A stretch of DNA of 64,000 nucleotides from Meconema thalassinum (Eukaryota; Arthropoda; Insecta; Orthoptera; Tettigoniidae). A model generated the notes under the pieces. That model did no database searches. It had not been told where the DNA came from and was given only the letters and a program-made list of their open reading frames with translations. A program made the translations under genes and the position numbers. Location: contig OX336388.2 in NCBI GenBank assembly GCA_946902985.2, forward strand, positions 126,085,894 through 126,149,893, given 5' to 3'. Shown one piece after another: positions 1 through 9,506 of this stretch. How positions within the stretch are numbered: position 1 is the stretch's first letter; every line of letters starts with the position of its first letter.

Positions 1-1840
1 AAACCTGTTTTGTTGGCTATTTCTTCCAAGAGATTGATTTGTGTTGTTGCACTTGTTAGGTTTTCTGACAATATAGCAAAATCGTCTGCAAATGCTAGGC
101 AACTTATTTCAATGCCTTTGTTTCTTCTCCCCAAAGTTACTGGCGAAATGTTATGTTCTTTTAGCTTTACATTCCAAATTCTTACAATTTTCTCTAAAAC
201 ACAGTTGAACAGAAGGGGTGATAAACCATCACCCTGCCGTACACCTGTATTTATCTTAATAGATTTTGATATCTCACCCATAAATTTTACTTTTGAAATA
301 GTGTCAGTAAGGGTTTCACGTATTAGGTTTGCCAATTTAGTTTTCACTCCAAATTCACGAATTGTTTTATCTATGGTTTCTCTATCAACCGAGTCAAAGG
401 CCTTTTTAAAATCTACAAAAGTCACAACTATGTCCTTTGAATTCAGTATCCTATGGCGAATTATGGATTTTTAAGTTAAATATTTGTTCTGAACAAGATC
501 TACCTTTTCGAAATCCAGCTTGATACTCGCCCAGTTGCTTGTCAAGTGATGTTTCTACTCTATTCAGCAATATTTTTGAAAATGCCTTGTATGCAATTTG
601 AAGAAGAGAGATGCCTCTATAGTTATCAACGTTTTGTTTGTCCCCTTTTTTATGCAATGGGTGCATTAGAGCCACTTTCCTTTCCTCTGGAATCCTCTCT
701 GTTCTCCAAATATCTTCAAAGATTAACTGCAGCTCTTCAATGATTTTTGATTGAGACCATTTCAAAAGTCCAGCTGTTATGGAGTCCTCTCCGCTAGCTT
801 TATTATTTTTTAGATTGTTAATTGCTTCTTTAATTTCTTCAGCATTGGGTGGTATATCTTCTTCCAGATTTTCTGTTGCTTGTGAGAATTCCAACTTATG
901 ATCTGGTTCAGGGCAGTTTAAAAGTTGATCAAAGTGCTTCGCAAGTATTTCACAGTTCTCAACATTGCTTAGGCCAAGTCTACCATTTTCATCTTTAAAG
1001 CATATGCTAGGCGCTTGATACCCCTTTAATTGACTCTTAAAAGTCTGATAGAAGTTTCGAGAGTTATTTTTAACAAAGCTGTCTTGCAGGTCAGTAAGTT
1101 GTGATTTTTCGAATGATCTTTTAACTCCTCTTATTATTCTAGCAGTGTCTTTCCTTTGCTGTTTGAATTGGTCATAATGTTCCGTCTTTCCAGAGCATTT
1201 CCACTTTTTCCATTGTTTTGTTCTCTCTTGTAACGTATCCTCACATACTTGATTCCACCAAGGTTTCTTCTTAGGTTTGGCTAGCCCAAACGTCTTCTGA
1301 GCTGCGTTGGTTATTTCTTTAGATAAATCTTGCCACTTCCCATGATGAGTTACTTTTATTTCTTCCTGAAAATTTTCCAATGTTTCTTGTGTAATTTGAA
1401 GTCTATTTGTGTTATATTTATTTACTCTTTCCCCCCTTCTGTGGTTTCTGTTGGGTAAGAATTTGAGTTTAATTATAGACAAATAGTGATCAGAGTCAAA
1501 TTCTCTGCTTCTTATAACCTTGACATTCATAATTTCTTTCATGTTTCTTTTGGATATAGCTACATGATCCAGTTGAAATTCACCTAGTATTGGATTTGGA
1601 GAAATCCATGTTTTAGCTTTTCTTGGCAATTTCTTGAAGAAAGTTGACATTAACTTAAGTTGAAAGTTTTTACAAATAGTAATTAATCTCATCCCATTTC
1701 TGTTTGTTCTTTGGTGTGCAGCATATTCTCCCACTATTGGTCTATGAATCCTCTCTCTTCCTATTTGGACATTAAATCTCCAAGTAATATCACCACATTA
1801 ATGTTTATTAATATTAGTTTCAAATGTTTTTTTAATGAAT
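1..1840 (-). pseudogene. RTE-like non-LTR retrotransposon ORF2 remnant (endonuclease end + reverse transcriptase)
   Basis: Reading on the minus strand, an open stretch at 1734-451 carries the end of an AP-endonuclease-like domain (motif SDHYL) and then RT motifs (NNKASGEDSI, HPLHKKGDKQN, YRGISLL, GEYQAGFRKGRS). RT continues in another frame from about 450 to 1, with VDFKKAFDS, GVRQGDGLSPLLFN and the catalytic FADDF box, and runs off the window edge. A further frame shift near 1770 links back to a GDL..QIGRER motif. It would copy its own RNA by target-primed reverse transcription. Frameshifts and loss of the N-terminus make this copy dead. The layout matches the intact element at 31247-34351, so both belong to a related RTE-like group; clade assignment is by eye. 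Confidence 0.85.
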
Positions 1841-1954
1841 AAAACAATTATTGTAATTTTTTAATTATTGTTTTAAGGTTAAAACTTGGGGGTCGCCGAA
1901 ATATTCATCCAATAAAAGGGGGTCACAGTGTCTAAAAGATCTACATCAGAGATG

Positions 1955-2980
1955 TTGGTTGGTTCCTTAGTTTAGGGGTTGCAACAACGTGGTCATGTAG
2001 CCCCGTGTACTTTGGGTGTGTGTAGAATCTGTCTGATAACCGGTGTTAATTGTGATGGCTTTTTTTCCTTTAATTTATTTTATTTACAGCATGCCCCATC
2101 ACAATGTAGTAATACTACATGCTTAATTATTACTAAAACTATACAATTATTATAAATATTTTATATCTATGACCTGTTAAATGAAATTTGTGTCACTAAA
2201 ATAATACCTGTCAACATAAGCAGTTAAGGAAATATAATTAAAAATTATCTATTTAGTGTTTCAAAAGAGATAGAGTTTCCAAAACTCTAAGGTAGTTTCT
2301 AACAAGTTCATCTTTCTTTATATGCCAGTTTCTCGATCTTAAAACACGTCCTATTAATATATCTCTTTCTTTCCCTAATAACTTACACTCATATAGTAAG
2401 TGATGCACAGTCTATTGCACATAGGCCTACATGTTGGACTATCTGTAATTTTAAATCTGTATAAGTATGATTTAATATTGCCGTGTCGTGTTGTCATAAC
2501 CGTAAAATTGGGCGTTATGTTCATCTTCAATTTTAGTCTGTCCTGTACACTGGGGTAAAAAGATTTAATTGTGATGGTTTTATTAGTGTGTGTTATCTGT
2601 AATTCAGGTAAGGACTGCAGACTATAATTTCAAGTAGTTCTTACTTTTGCTACCAAATGCTACCGTCCCCGACACCTATTTTGTGGACTTGACTACTAGA
2701 TGCCATTGCAGTCAGCACCTAGCGGCGAACGTTGGAACTAATATAGCGTTATCAATTCTTACCTACAAATTTTGCCTTCACACAAGTGTAGTTAGTGGAA
2801 TGTTTTTTATCATGCCATACATCTATGACATGGGACCGCCGGCTTTACTTCCCCTCCGATGGAAGGCATACTGAGGGATTTTTAACGCTCTTAAAATTCC
2901 GACGACTTCGGCCGGGTTTGAACCCGTGACCTTGGGCATAGAAGCTCAGCATGCTACCAACTACGCCACCGAAGCCGCCT
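1955..2980 (-). repeat. tRNA-derived SINE, family A, copy 1 (split by a LINE fragment)
   Basis: The right end, read on the minus strand, is a tRNA-like head with box A (TGGCGTAGTTGGTAGCATG) and box B-like GGTTCAAACCCGG. It is followed by a body shared with copies at 4415-4920, 28474-28784 and 37351-37790. The left end is a GGTTGGTTCC.. tail that also occurs alone at 62432-62524. At 2059-2564 it is interrupted by an unrelated LINE 3' end. The tRNA-like part is a Pol III promoter relic and not a tRNA gene, since it merges into a long conserved body. Confidence 0.8.
2059..2564 (-). mobile_element. 5'-truncated LINE 3' end inside SINE A, with 13-bp TSD
   Basis: The insertion is flanked by identical 13-bp copies of TTAATTGTGATGG at 2046-2058 and 2565-2577. 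On the minus strand it encodes the C-terminus of a Jockey/R1-type ORF2: a Cys/His motif region (DSPTC, then HHLLYEC after a frame shift) and a tail ending with a stop at 2253-2255. A 3' UTR and a short A-rich tail (AAAAAAAG) follow. Length is about 506 bp against 4-6 kb for a complete element, so this is a typical aborted target-primed insertion. Confidence 0.82.
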
Positions 2981-3287
2981 AAATATTATTAATAAACTGT
3001 GTCAATTTGATGTTTCTAAGTATCATGGTTTCCTAACAATGGAACTTTAATTAAGCAGCTGCATTGTTAGCTAATCTACACTCCAAGGTTATCTTAAGAC
3101 ATCTTTGGTGAGACCACCCAGTGCTGGATTACCCATTAGGCCCGACTAGGCCCAGGCCTAGGGCCCCCATTTATCTGGGGCCCCCAAGCAATTTCTAATT
3201 TAGTTCAATTTTATTCCGAAGATTTAGATTTTTTAAAATCCAGAACTGAGACAGTTTCAGCATTATATTAAATTACGATGTCCTTTA

Positions 3288-3605
3288 AAAACTGAGCTCA
3301 CTCATTCTGAACTTTACGACATTCTTATTCGAGACAAGCTTGAGTCTGTTTTTCCGAACGTTGAAATTGCTTTTCGCATTTTCCTGACCCTCATGATAAC
3401 GAATTGTTCTGCGGAGCGCTTGTTTTCAAAATTGAAACTGATCAAAAGTGCGCAAAGAAGTATCATGTCACAAGAACGATTAGACATGCTAAGTTTAATG
3501 TATATCGAGTCAGATGTTCTGCGGGAAATTGATTTTGATGACATTGTAGAAGATTTCATTGACAGAAAAAACAGAAAAAAAATTGATTACATTTTACAGA
3601 AGTAA
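3288..3605 (+). pseudogene. hAT transposase C-terminal dimerisation domain (hATC) remnant
   Basis: About 105 codons are open up to the stop at 3603-3605. The reading shows the hATC signature NCSAERLFSKLKLIKSAQRS followed by MSQERLDMLSLMYIE, and ends in a Lys-rich tail. In complete hAT (ZMYM-type) transposases this segment lies at the extreme C-terminus and mediates dimerisation. The catalytic DDE portion and BED finger are missing, so the protein cannot work; the element would need a transposase made elsewhere. Confidence 0.85.
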
Positions 3606-3740
3606 AAAATAGTATGATTTGTTTAATTGTCCATCAAATCATCTGAAATGTTTTCAAATAACGATGATCGTTTCAATTCAAATGTATGTATATATGTAGG
3701 GCTATATGTGATTTAATAAAAAGTGTATTATTCATCTTGA

Positions 3741-4066
3741 ACCGGGTGAGTTAGCCGAGGTCGTTACGGCATGACTAATGGCAGTCGCTCACATCCGGGA
3801 GGCGAGGAGGTTCGAATCCCCCCGCCGGCAACCTTGAAGATGGTCTTCTGTGGTTTCCCATCTTCCTTCCAGGCAAATGCCGGGGTTGGTCCCTAACTAT
3901 AGGCCACAGCCGCTACCTTCCAACTCCTCGCCCTTCCCTTCCAACTTTCCTCCCCAACGGTACTTGTAGCTCACCCATTGGGTGTCCGTCTCGAAGCAGC
4001 TATAAAACTGGCGAGCCGAACATGTCCTCGGACACTCCCGGCACTAAAAGCCATACGCTAAAAAAA
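3741..4066 (+). repeat. tRNA-derived SINE, family B, nested in the hAT
   Basis: The head has box A-like GTGAGTTAGCCGAGG and box B GGTTCGAATCCCC. The body ends in ..GCCATACGCTAAAAAAA. It is flanked by TCATCTTGA at 3732-3740 and 4067-4075, a 9-bp TSD. A 5'-truncated minus-strand copy of the same tail is at 28369-28472. Confidence 0.85.
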
Positions 4067-4414
4067 TCATCTTGAGAAAAAGAACTCTTGTATATACTTT
4101 AATTTATTAAATGTACAAGTGCTAAAAAATAAAAAAATATTTAAAATAAATAAATAAAGGGGCCCCAAAAAATCTGAGGGACTTGGGTCTCATTTTACCT
4201 TAATCCGGCACTGAGACCACCTTACCCCTCAGGTCCAGTTTCGATTCCTGGCTCTGGCTAGAAATAATAATTTAATTCTGGTCTGTGGGCTGGAACACTC
4301 TGGCCTCGTTTTGCAAAATAAACACGTAGTTCTGTGAAAAAGTAAATAGCCTATTTTCATATATCCCTGTGATCTTTTCCATTAAAACTCCCTTACCTAT
4401 TAAAAGGATTTTCC

Positions 4415-4920
4415 GGCTTTGGTGGCGTAGTTGGTAGCATGCTGAGCTTCTATGCCCAAGATCGCGGGTTCAAACCCGGCCGAAGTCGTCGGATTTTTTA
4501 AGAGCGTTGAAAATCCCTCAGTATGCCTTCAGAGGGAAAGTAAAGGCGGCGGTCCCATGTCATAGATTTATGGCATGATAAAGAACATTCCACTAATTAC
4601 ACTTGTGTGAAGCTAAATTATAGGTTATATTTGACTAACGCTCTAAGGTTCCAACGTTCGTCGCCAGGAGCTGGCTGCAGTGGCATCTAGTAACAAAGTT
4701 CAGAACTAGTTGGTCGTTGACGGTGGCGTTTGGTAGTTAGGACTACTTAATCAATAAAGTCTGCAGTCCTTACTTGAATTAAAAACAGATAACACACACT
4801 AATACAGCCATCACAATTAACACAGGTTGTCAGACAGATTCTACACCTACCCAAAGTGCACGGGGTTACATGACCTCGTTGTCGCAACCCCTAAACGGAG
4901 GAACATGCCAACCTACGAAG
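4415..4920 (+). repeat. tRNA-derived SINE, family A, copy 2
   Basis: Full head-to-tail copy: box A TGGCGTAGTTGGTAGCATG, box B GGGTTCAAACCCGG, then the shared body (CCTCAGTATGCCTTC, CCCATGTCATAGATTTATGG), ending in the AACACAGGTTGTCAGACAG.. segment and an ACC-rich tail. It runs directly into a LINE 3' remnant. Confidence 0.82.
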
Positions 4921-4929
4921 AGATAAAGT

Positions 4930-5325
4930 CTAAGTTAGAAATGAATACGCTAGATGAAGTTGTTCGTAATGAACAGGCTCAGATGCTGGGGTCATGTGAT
5001 GAGAATGGGAGAGAGGAGATTATCTAAGAGGTTAATGAGTTCGACTGTTGAGGGCAAGAGAAACAGAGGTATACCAGACGGGTCACCTATTGTGTTCCAG
5101 TCTAATATGGCAGTATGCGGTGGCACTACTAAGACTTCCGAGGTTGTCCGATAACTCTTCGGAGATTTCAGTGTTGAACGATTTCAAAATGTGAGGTGAA
5201 GAAGCAGAGGAAGCCGCAGTGCTAATTGCTAATAGGGGATCATGGAGGTGATTTGTTCGCAAACACAGGCTTGCAGACTGGACTGAACGCTGCAAGGCAA
5301 AACAGTCACAAATGAAAATGTATGG
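4930..5325 (+). pseudogene. Degenerate LINE ORF2 C-terminus
   Basis: One frame reads RLRCWGHVMRMGERRLSKR then VEGKRNRGIP, the usual end of RTE/L2-like ORF2 proteins (R-L-R-W-x-G-H-V-x-R-M, then GKR-x-R-G-R-P). After further shifts a WTERCKAKQS-type terminal stretch follows and stops near 5325. No RT core is present; it is a 5'-truncated, mutated copy. Confidence 0.6.
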
Positions 5326-5345
5326 ATGGTATGCATGATTAAAAA

Positions 5346-5890
5346 TACATGGTCATCGGAAAAGGTTGCGACAATTTCAAAAAATCATATCTCAGGAACT
5401 ATTTGAGATATTAAAACGAGTTTTTTTTGTTAAATTCACCATCTCAAAAGTTTTTTTTAAAATTCCATTTAACGTTTCTATGTGCGCTCGACTGTTTCGT
5501 CACTCGTTCTAGGGCGTCCTGGGGACTTCTTCACGTCAACGCTGCCAGTTTCATGAAACTGTTCATACCACCGTCTAATGCATGAGGGGGATCCCTACCA
5601 TAAATACGTCGGAAAGTGCGCTGGACAGTTATAACACACAACACTCACTGTGCTTTCTGCTGAACTGTCGCCATTGCAATCACACTCAATACTGAAACAG
5701 TGGTGTGGCATCTTCCTATCACGCACTCATTCTGCTCATCGTCTGAGGGTCATGGGCGGATACAGTCTCATCTAAAACTAAAACTCGATGAGTTTCTGAT
5801 TATTTTTTGGTCGAATTATTAATTTATCTCACTTACAACGGGAGATATGTTGCTTTGAAATTGCTGCATCCTTTTACGATCACCCTGCAT
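5346..5890 (-). mobile_element. Internally deleted mariner-type transposon (MITE-like)
   Basis: The ends form imperfect inverted repeats of about 45 bp: left GGTCATCGGAAAAGGTTGCG, right (reversed) GGTGATCGTAAAAGGATGCA, each continuing CAATTTCAAA...CATATCTC. Between them, on the minus strand from about 5675 to 5470, is a broken N-terminal helix-turn-helix region of a mariner-type transposase (RRWYEQFHETGSVDVKKSPG, GRPRTSDETVER) with stops and shifts. The DDE catalytic part is gone. Confidence 0.72.
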
Positions 5891-6279
5891 ATTTCAATAT
5901 TTTTGTATCAAAACACTTCTTTAATTTACAAAAGTACAAAACAAATCTTTAAATACATTTCAAAAAATATACAAAGAGATTAGACAAGACGGGAACCAAA
6001 GTGAGCAACAACAGCTGCATTGCCCTTAGCCAAAAGTAGACCCTCCAAAGTAGGCTACATGACACACTGCATAGTTGGTCAGTAGGTTGCACTGCTCACA
6101 TTCATACAAGGGCGAAGAACTGGAGGAACATATCACTTGGCCAGGTTGTCTTCTTTTCTTCCGGCACCGCTTCTAAGTTTGTTCAAGGCCTTCCATGTCG
6201 TCCGTTCCAGACTGCAGCTTTGTGGTAAGGTCTCCGGAGGGGTCACCTATTGTGTTGTATGTGTTCTCCATAGCTTTGA

Positions 6280-6695
6280 GACTATGGAAGGTAAGCTATC
6301 AGAGGCTCTTTCTGAACTATCCTACTACTACAGAGGAAACCAATTGAAGAATCCATCTAAGACTCACGTATGTGCCTTCCATCTAAAGAAAAGACAGGCT
6401 TCAAGGAAATTACAGGTAGCATGGGAAGACACTCAACTAGATCACTGCCCAACACCTAAATATTTAGGTGTAACATTGGATCGTGCTCTCACCTATAAAC
6501 AGCATTGCATAAACGTCAAGCAGACAGTGTCAGCCGGAAACAATATCCTTTGCAAACTGTCTGGAACAAATTGGGGAGCACAGCCAAAGACGATGAGAAC
6601 TACATTCCTGGCTCTGAGTTACTCCGCTGCAGAGTACTTTTGTCCTGTTTGGTACAGTTCCAGTCAACCTTACGCAAATTCCCGTGTTGAAGTGA
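6280..6695 (+). pseudogene. Jockey-like LINE RT fragment (palm/thumb)
   Basis: The reading LSEALSELSYYY..N..KNPSKTHVCAFHL, then CPTPKYLGVTLDRALTYKQH and SAAEYFCPVWY, is the RT segment lying just after the YADD box in Jockey-clade LINEs. The same segment recurs in the longer copy at 25302-26225 (PSKTQVCVFHL, TPKYLGVTLDRALTFKTH). Both ends are lost. Confidence 0.75.
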
Positions 6696-6725
6696 TGCCA
6701 ATAAACTACTGTGCCAACCAATAAT

Positions 6726-7734
6726 GGCGCCCAACGTCGGGGGACATAACATACATTTCTGCCACATAGAGCAGGTAAAGAAAAAGTACAGTACATAAAC
6801 AAAACTGAAAAGAAAATAATCTAATAAAAGGAGAAATAAAATTTGACGTACAATATTTATGAAAACTACAAAAACCAGTTAAACAGTGTATTTATGTGCC
6901 AGCGAATGCCTCTAAATGAACTGCAAGTTGGAGAACATAGACAGAAGAATACTTCAATCATGGGTCCAGTCCAGATAAGCTTTAAAAGGACCATAATTGG
7001 TTCTTTTTTTTTGTTCCGTATTGACTTACAATTAGATTGAAATTGATCTATAGCCTATAGTTCCACCTATTCAATACTTAGAAAAATAAAATTTATTTTA
7101 AACATATGTTTCGAGTCAAGTAGCACTCCACTTCAGCATTTCAAACAAAGATGTAAAGCATTTCTAAGACATGCCCACTTTAAATAACTTTCTTCAAATA
7201 AACCACATTGAATATTAAAATATTCTGTCTCTCTGTTCAGACAAATTAAATGTCCTCGTTAAAAATACGTAGCAGAATTCAGGTGCCCTCTGGACAAAGG
7301 AGAGAGAGGAACAACACAGCCAGAGGATGCGTGACTACTGGGCAAATAGTTGAATATTGTGGTCCGTAGTTGGCGTATACGGAACAAGAAGAAGAAGAAT
7401 AGGAAGTTTGTACGGAAAATAATAATTTCTACGAGTTATTGAAAATTCGAGTAATAGAGGTTCGAAATATCGAGGTTCCACTGTACAGTAGTGTTTCAAC
7501 AGGTGCTGACTTGTGCTAGCGCCCCATCCAGCTGTTTGGAATGGGCACTCTTGTACTCCACAGTGGAATAACACATTTGGGTGAGCACTACGAGTAAATT
7601 TCCTTAAGTCATGGTGATTATTTTGGAAAAATTCTCATCTCTTTTGGACTGATTCTCTTGATTTAAACGTATGGAAATGTGTATTTCCAGTTATCATCAC
7701 CATGCCCGTTTCTGCTTTATGCCCTGCTTATAAC
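6726..7734. other. Gene-free stretch; possible LTR-element primer-binding site
   Basis: No supportable gene. At 6724-6743 the string TGGCGCCCAACGTCGGGGG resembles a tRNA-primed primer-binding site of Gypsy-like LTR elements, but no matching LTR pair was found. At about 7285-7350 a GGACAAAGGAGAGAGAGGAA segment resembles one at 21175-21245 and is likely a shared repeat tail. Confidence 0.3.
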
Positions 7735-9373
7735 TAGGGACCGGATTTTTTTTTTTAGGTTTTAAAAATTTTCATTTAGGTTTTCAAAAACATAGTTTCT
7801 TTTAGGATTTAAAATAGGTTTTATGTTTAAAGTGTAACAAAAGTTGTCATAAACTGCGCAGAGCTTAAAAGTTATTGCCTAATTGTTAGTAGAAAATCTG
7901 ATTGCAACGATAGTGTAAATATTTTACATAATGATACGTCATCAAATTATCACCGACTTTTAGGCAATATTTGCTCTCCTTAAATATGCTAGTTACTCCA
8001 GTTCAATAAACTCAAGGATGCCAGATGTGATTTTCACTCTCTAGCCCGTTTAAATAATTTTGTTTATTTATAATATAGGATTCTCGGAAATAATAACAGA
8101 TTTATTCCCACTTTCCTAACAGTAAATAACCACACAATAACATTGTGAGGTTTGAAGCCTTTTTCAGTGTTGCCTAAGTAAACAAAAGTTTGGTGCTTTT
8201 CAGTCGGTCAACACGAATGTACCCAAATAGAGCTGGGTTGTGCCCTAATCCTGACATAAATTACACGAGATTAATAAATACACTAGGATGACCAGTTTCG
8301 ATCGTCAAGCGATCATCATCAGATCCATTACACTTAGGCTATAACATCTATGTTTGAGAATAAAGGTGAAAATATATACAATATGTACAATAATTTAGTT
8401 GCAGTGTTGGTAATGCAACTGTCAGTGTATGTTAAATGTGGTATATCTAATGTTAGGTAAAATTCTAAAATGGTGATAAAAATCCGGAATTTGTCTGTTC
8501 GGGGTGATATATGGTTATACAACGTCACACAAATAAACATGGCACTGACCTCAGAACGAACACGGTAACAAAAGGGGGAGAAAGGGAAAAACCAGTCTCG
8601 TCCAGTTAACACCCGGGTTAGTCGACTATAACTGGTACCAGAGTGAACACGAAACTGCTTGAAGTCCCAGTTAGGAAGACAAACGGATAAGTATCTGCCT
8701 GTATTATTACAGTATAACCATAGTTGATTTTGTATAACCATATCACCCCGAACAGACAAATTCCGGATTTTTATCACCATTTTAGAATTTCACCTAACAT
8801 TAGATATACCACATTTAGCATACACTGACAGTTGCATTACCAACACTGCAACTAAATAATTGTACATATTGTATATATTTTTCACTTGTATTCTCAAACA
8901 TAGATGCTATGGATCTGATGATGATCGCGTGACGATCGAAACTGGTCATCCAAGTGTATTTATTAATCTCATGTAATTTATTTCAGGATTAGGGCACAAC
9001 CCAGCTCTATTTGGGTACATTCGTGTTGACCGACTGAAAAGCACCAAACGTTTGTTTTTGACCAAACAATAAGATATAAACTGAAAAGTGCTGAAAATAT
9101 TGCATTTTCTGACGGGTAGGATTTCTCTCGGAATAAACACTGTCTTCAGGTTTACTTTTAAAAATTATGAACTAAAAATTCAAATATCCTACAATAAATG
9201 AAACAAAAGTGCAATTAGGTATTTTTAGGTACTCGCATATCATTTTGTTTTAACAGGTACTACAGAATTCATTAATATGGATCTTTTGAGCGTGATTCGG
9301 AAAATTATTAGAGTATTTTTGTATTTAGAAGTAAAGGAAAGAGATAGATAAAGACCTAAGAATCCGATCCCTA
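7735..9373. mobile_element. hAT-like element with TAGGGAYCGGATT termini
   Basis: Left end TAGGGACCGGATT..TTTAGGT and right end, reversed, TAGGGATCGGATTCTTAGGT are inverted repeats. Flanking octamers CTTATAAC (7727-7734) and ATTAAAAC (9374-9381) agree at 6 of 8 positions, as expected for an old 8-bp TSD. The same terminal sequence (TAGGGCTCGGATT.TTAGGT) bounds the element at 61040-61868. No transposase is readable inside; the middle is taken up by the large palindrome at 8180-9052. Confidence 0.6.
8180..9052. repeat. Long inverted repeat (fold-back) with about 330-bp arms
   Basis: The sequence from 8180 to about 8522 reappears reversed from about 8730 to 9052 with few differences. Landmarks are TTTGGTGCTTTTCAGTCGGT/ACCGACTGAAAAGCACCAAA outside and GTCTGTTCGGGGTGATAT/ATATCACCCCGAACAGAC inside. 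The spacer is about 207 bp and unrelated to the arms. Transcription would give a very long hairpin. Outer-end fragments (CAGTCGGTCAACAC) recur near 44838 and 60155, so this is a dispersed fold-back type repeat. Confidence 0.9.
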
Positions 9374-9506
9374 ATTAAAACTCAATGTCCTGTCTAATGT
9401 TACACCAACGTATTTGGGACACGAACAATGTTCCACCTGGATATCAGTCAAATATTGCTGCAATTCATCGATGACCTGGCTAACACTAACCTAATCAGTC
9501 TGCATT

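Larger units (their letters stand above)
3119..4213 (+). mobile_element. Non-autonomous hAT transposon with 8-bp TSD
   Basis: Both ends start with CAGTGCYGGATTA (left CAGTGCTGGATTACCC; right, reversed, CAGTGCCGGATTAAGG) followed by a GGGGCCCC-rich stretch. The flanks are perfect 8-bp duplications, AGACCACC at 3111-3118 and 4214-4221, the hallmark of hAT elements. Inside, only the C-terminal end of the transposase remains (3288-3605) plus a nested SINE (3741-4066). The host sequence on either side rejoins into another tRNA-like repeat (box B-like AGTTTCGATTCCTGG just right of the TSD), so three insertion layers are stacked here. Confidence 0.88.

Noticed and set aside
4415..4500. tRNA gene (also considered at 22213, 30806, 34813, 39781, 44863, 60826)
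   Set aside because: Boxes A and B are recognisable, but acceptor stems do not close and each merges into a repeated non-tRNA body, so they are SINE heads.
8334..8780. 148-codon minus-strand ORF
   Set aside because: Spans the spacer and one arm of the palindrome; no domain, and the frame is only open by chance.
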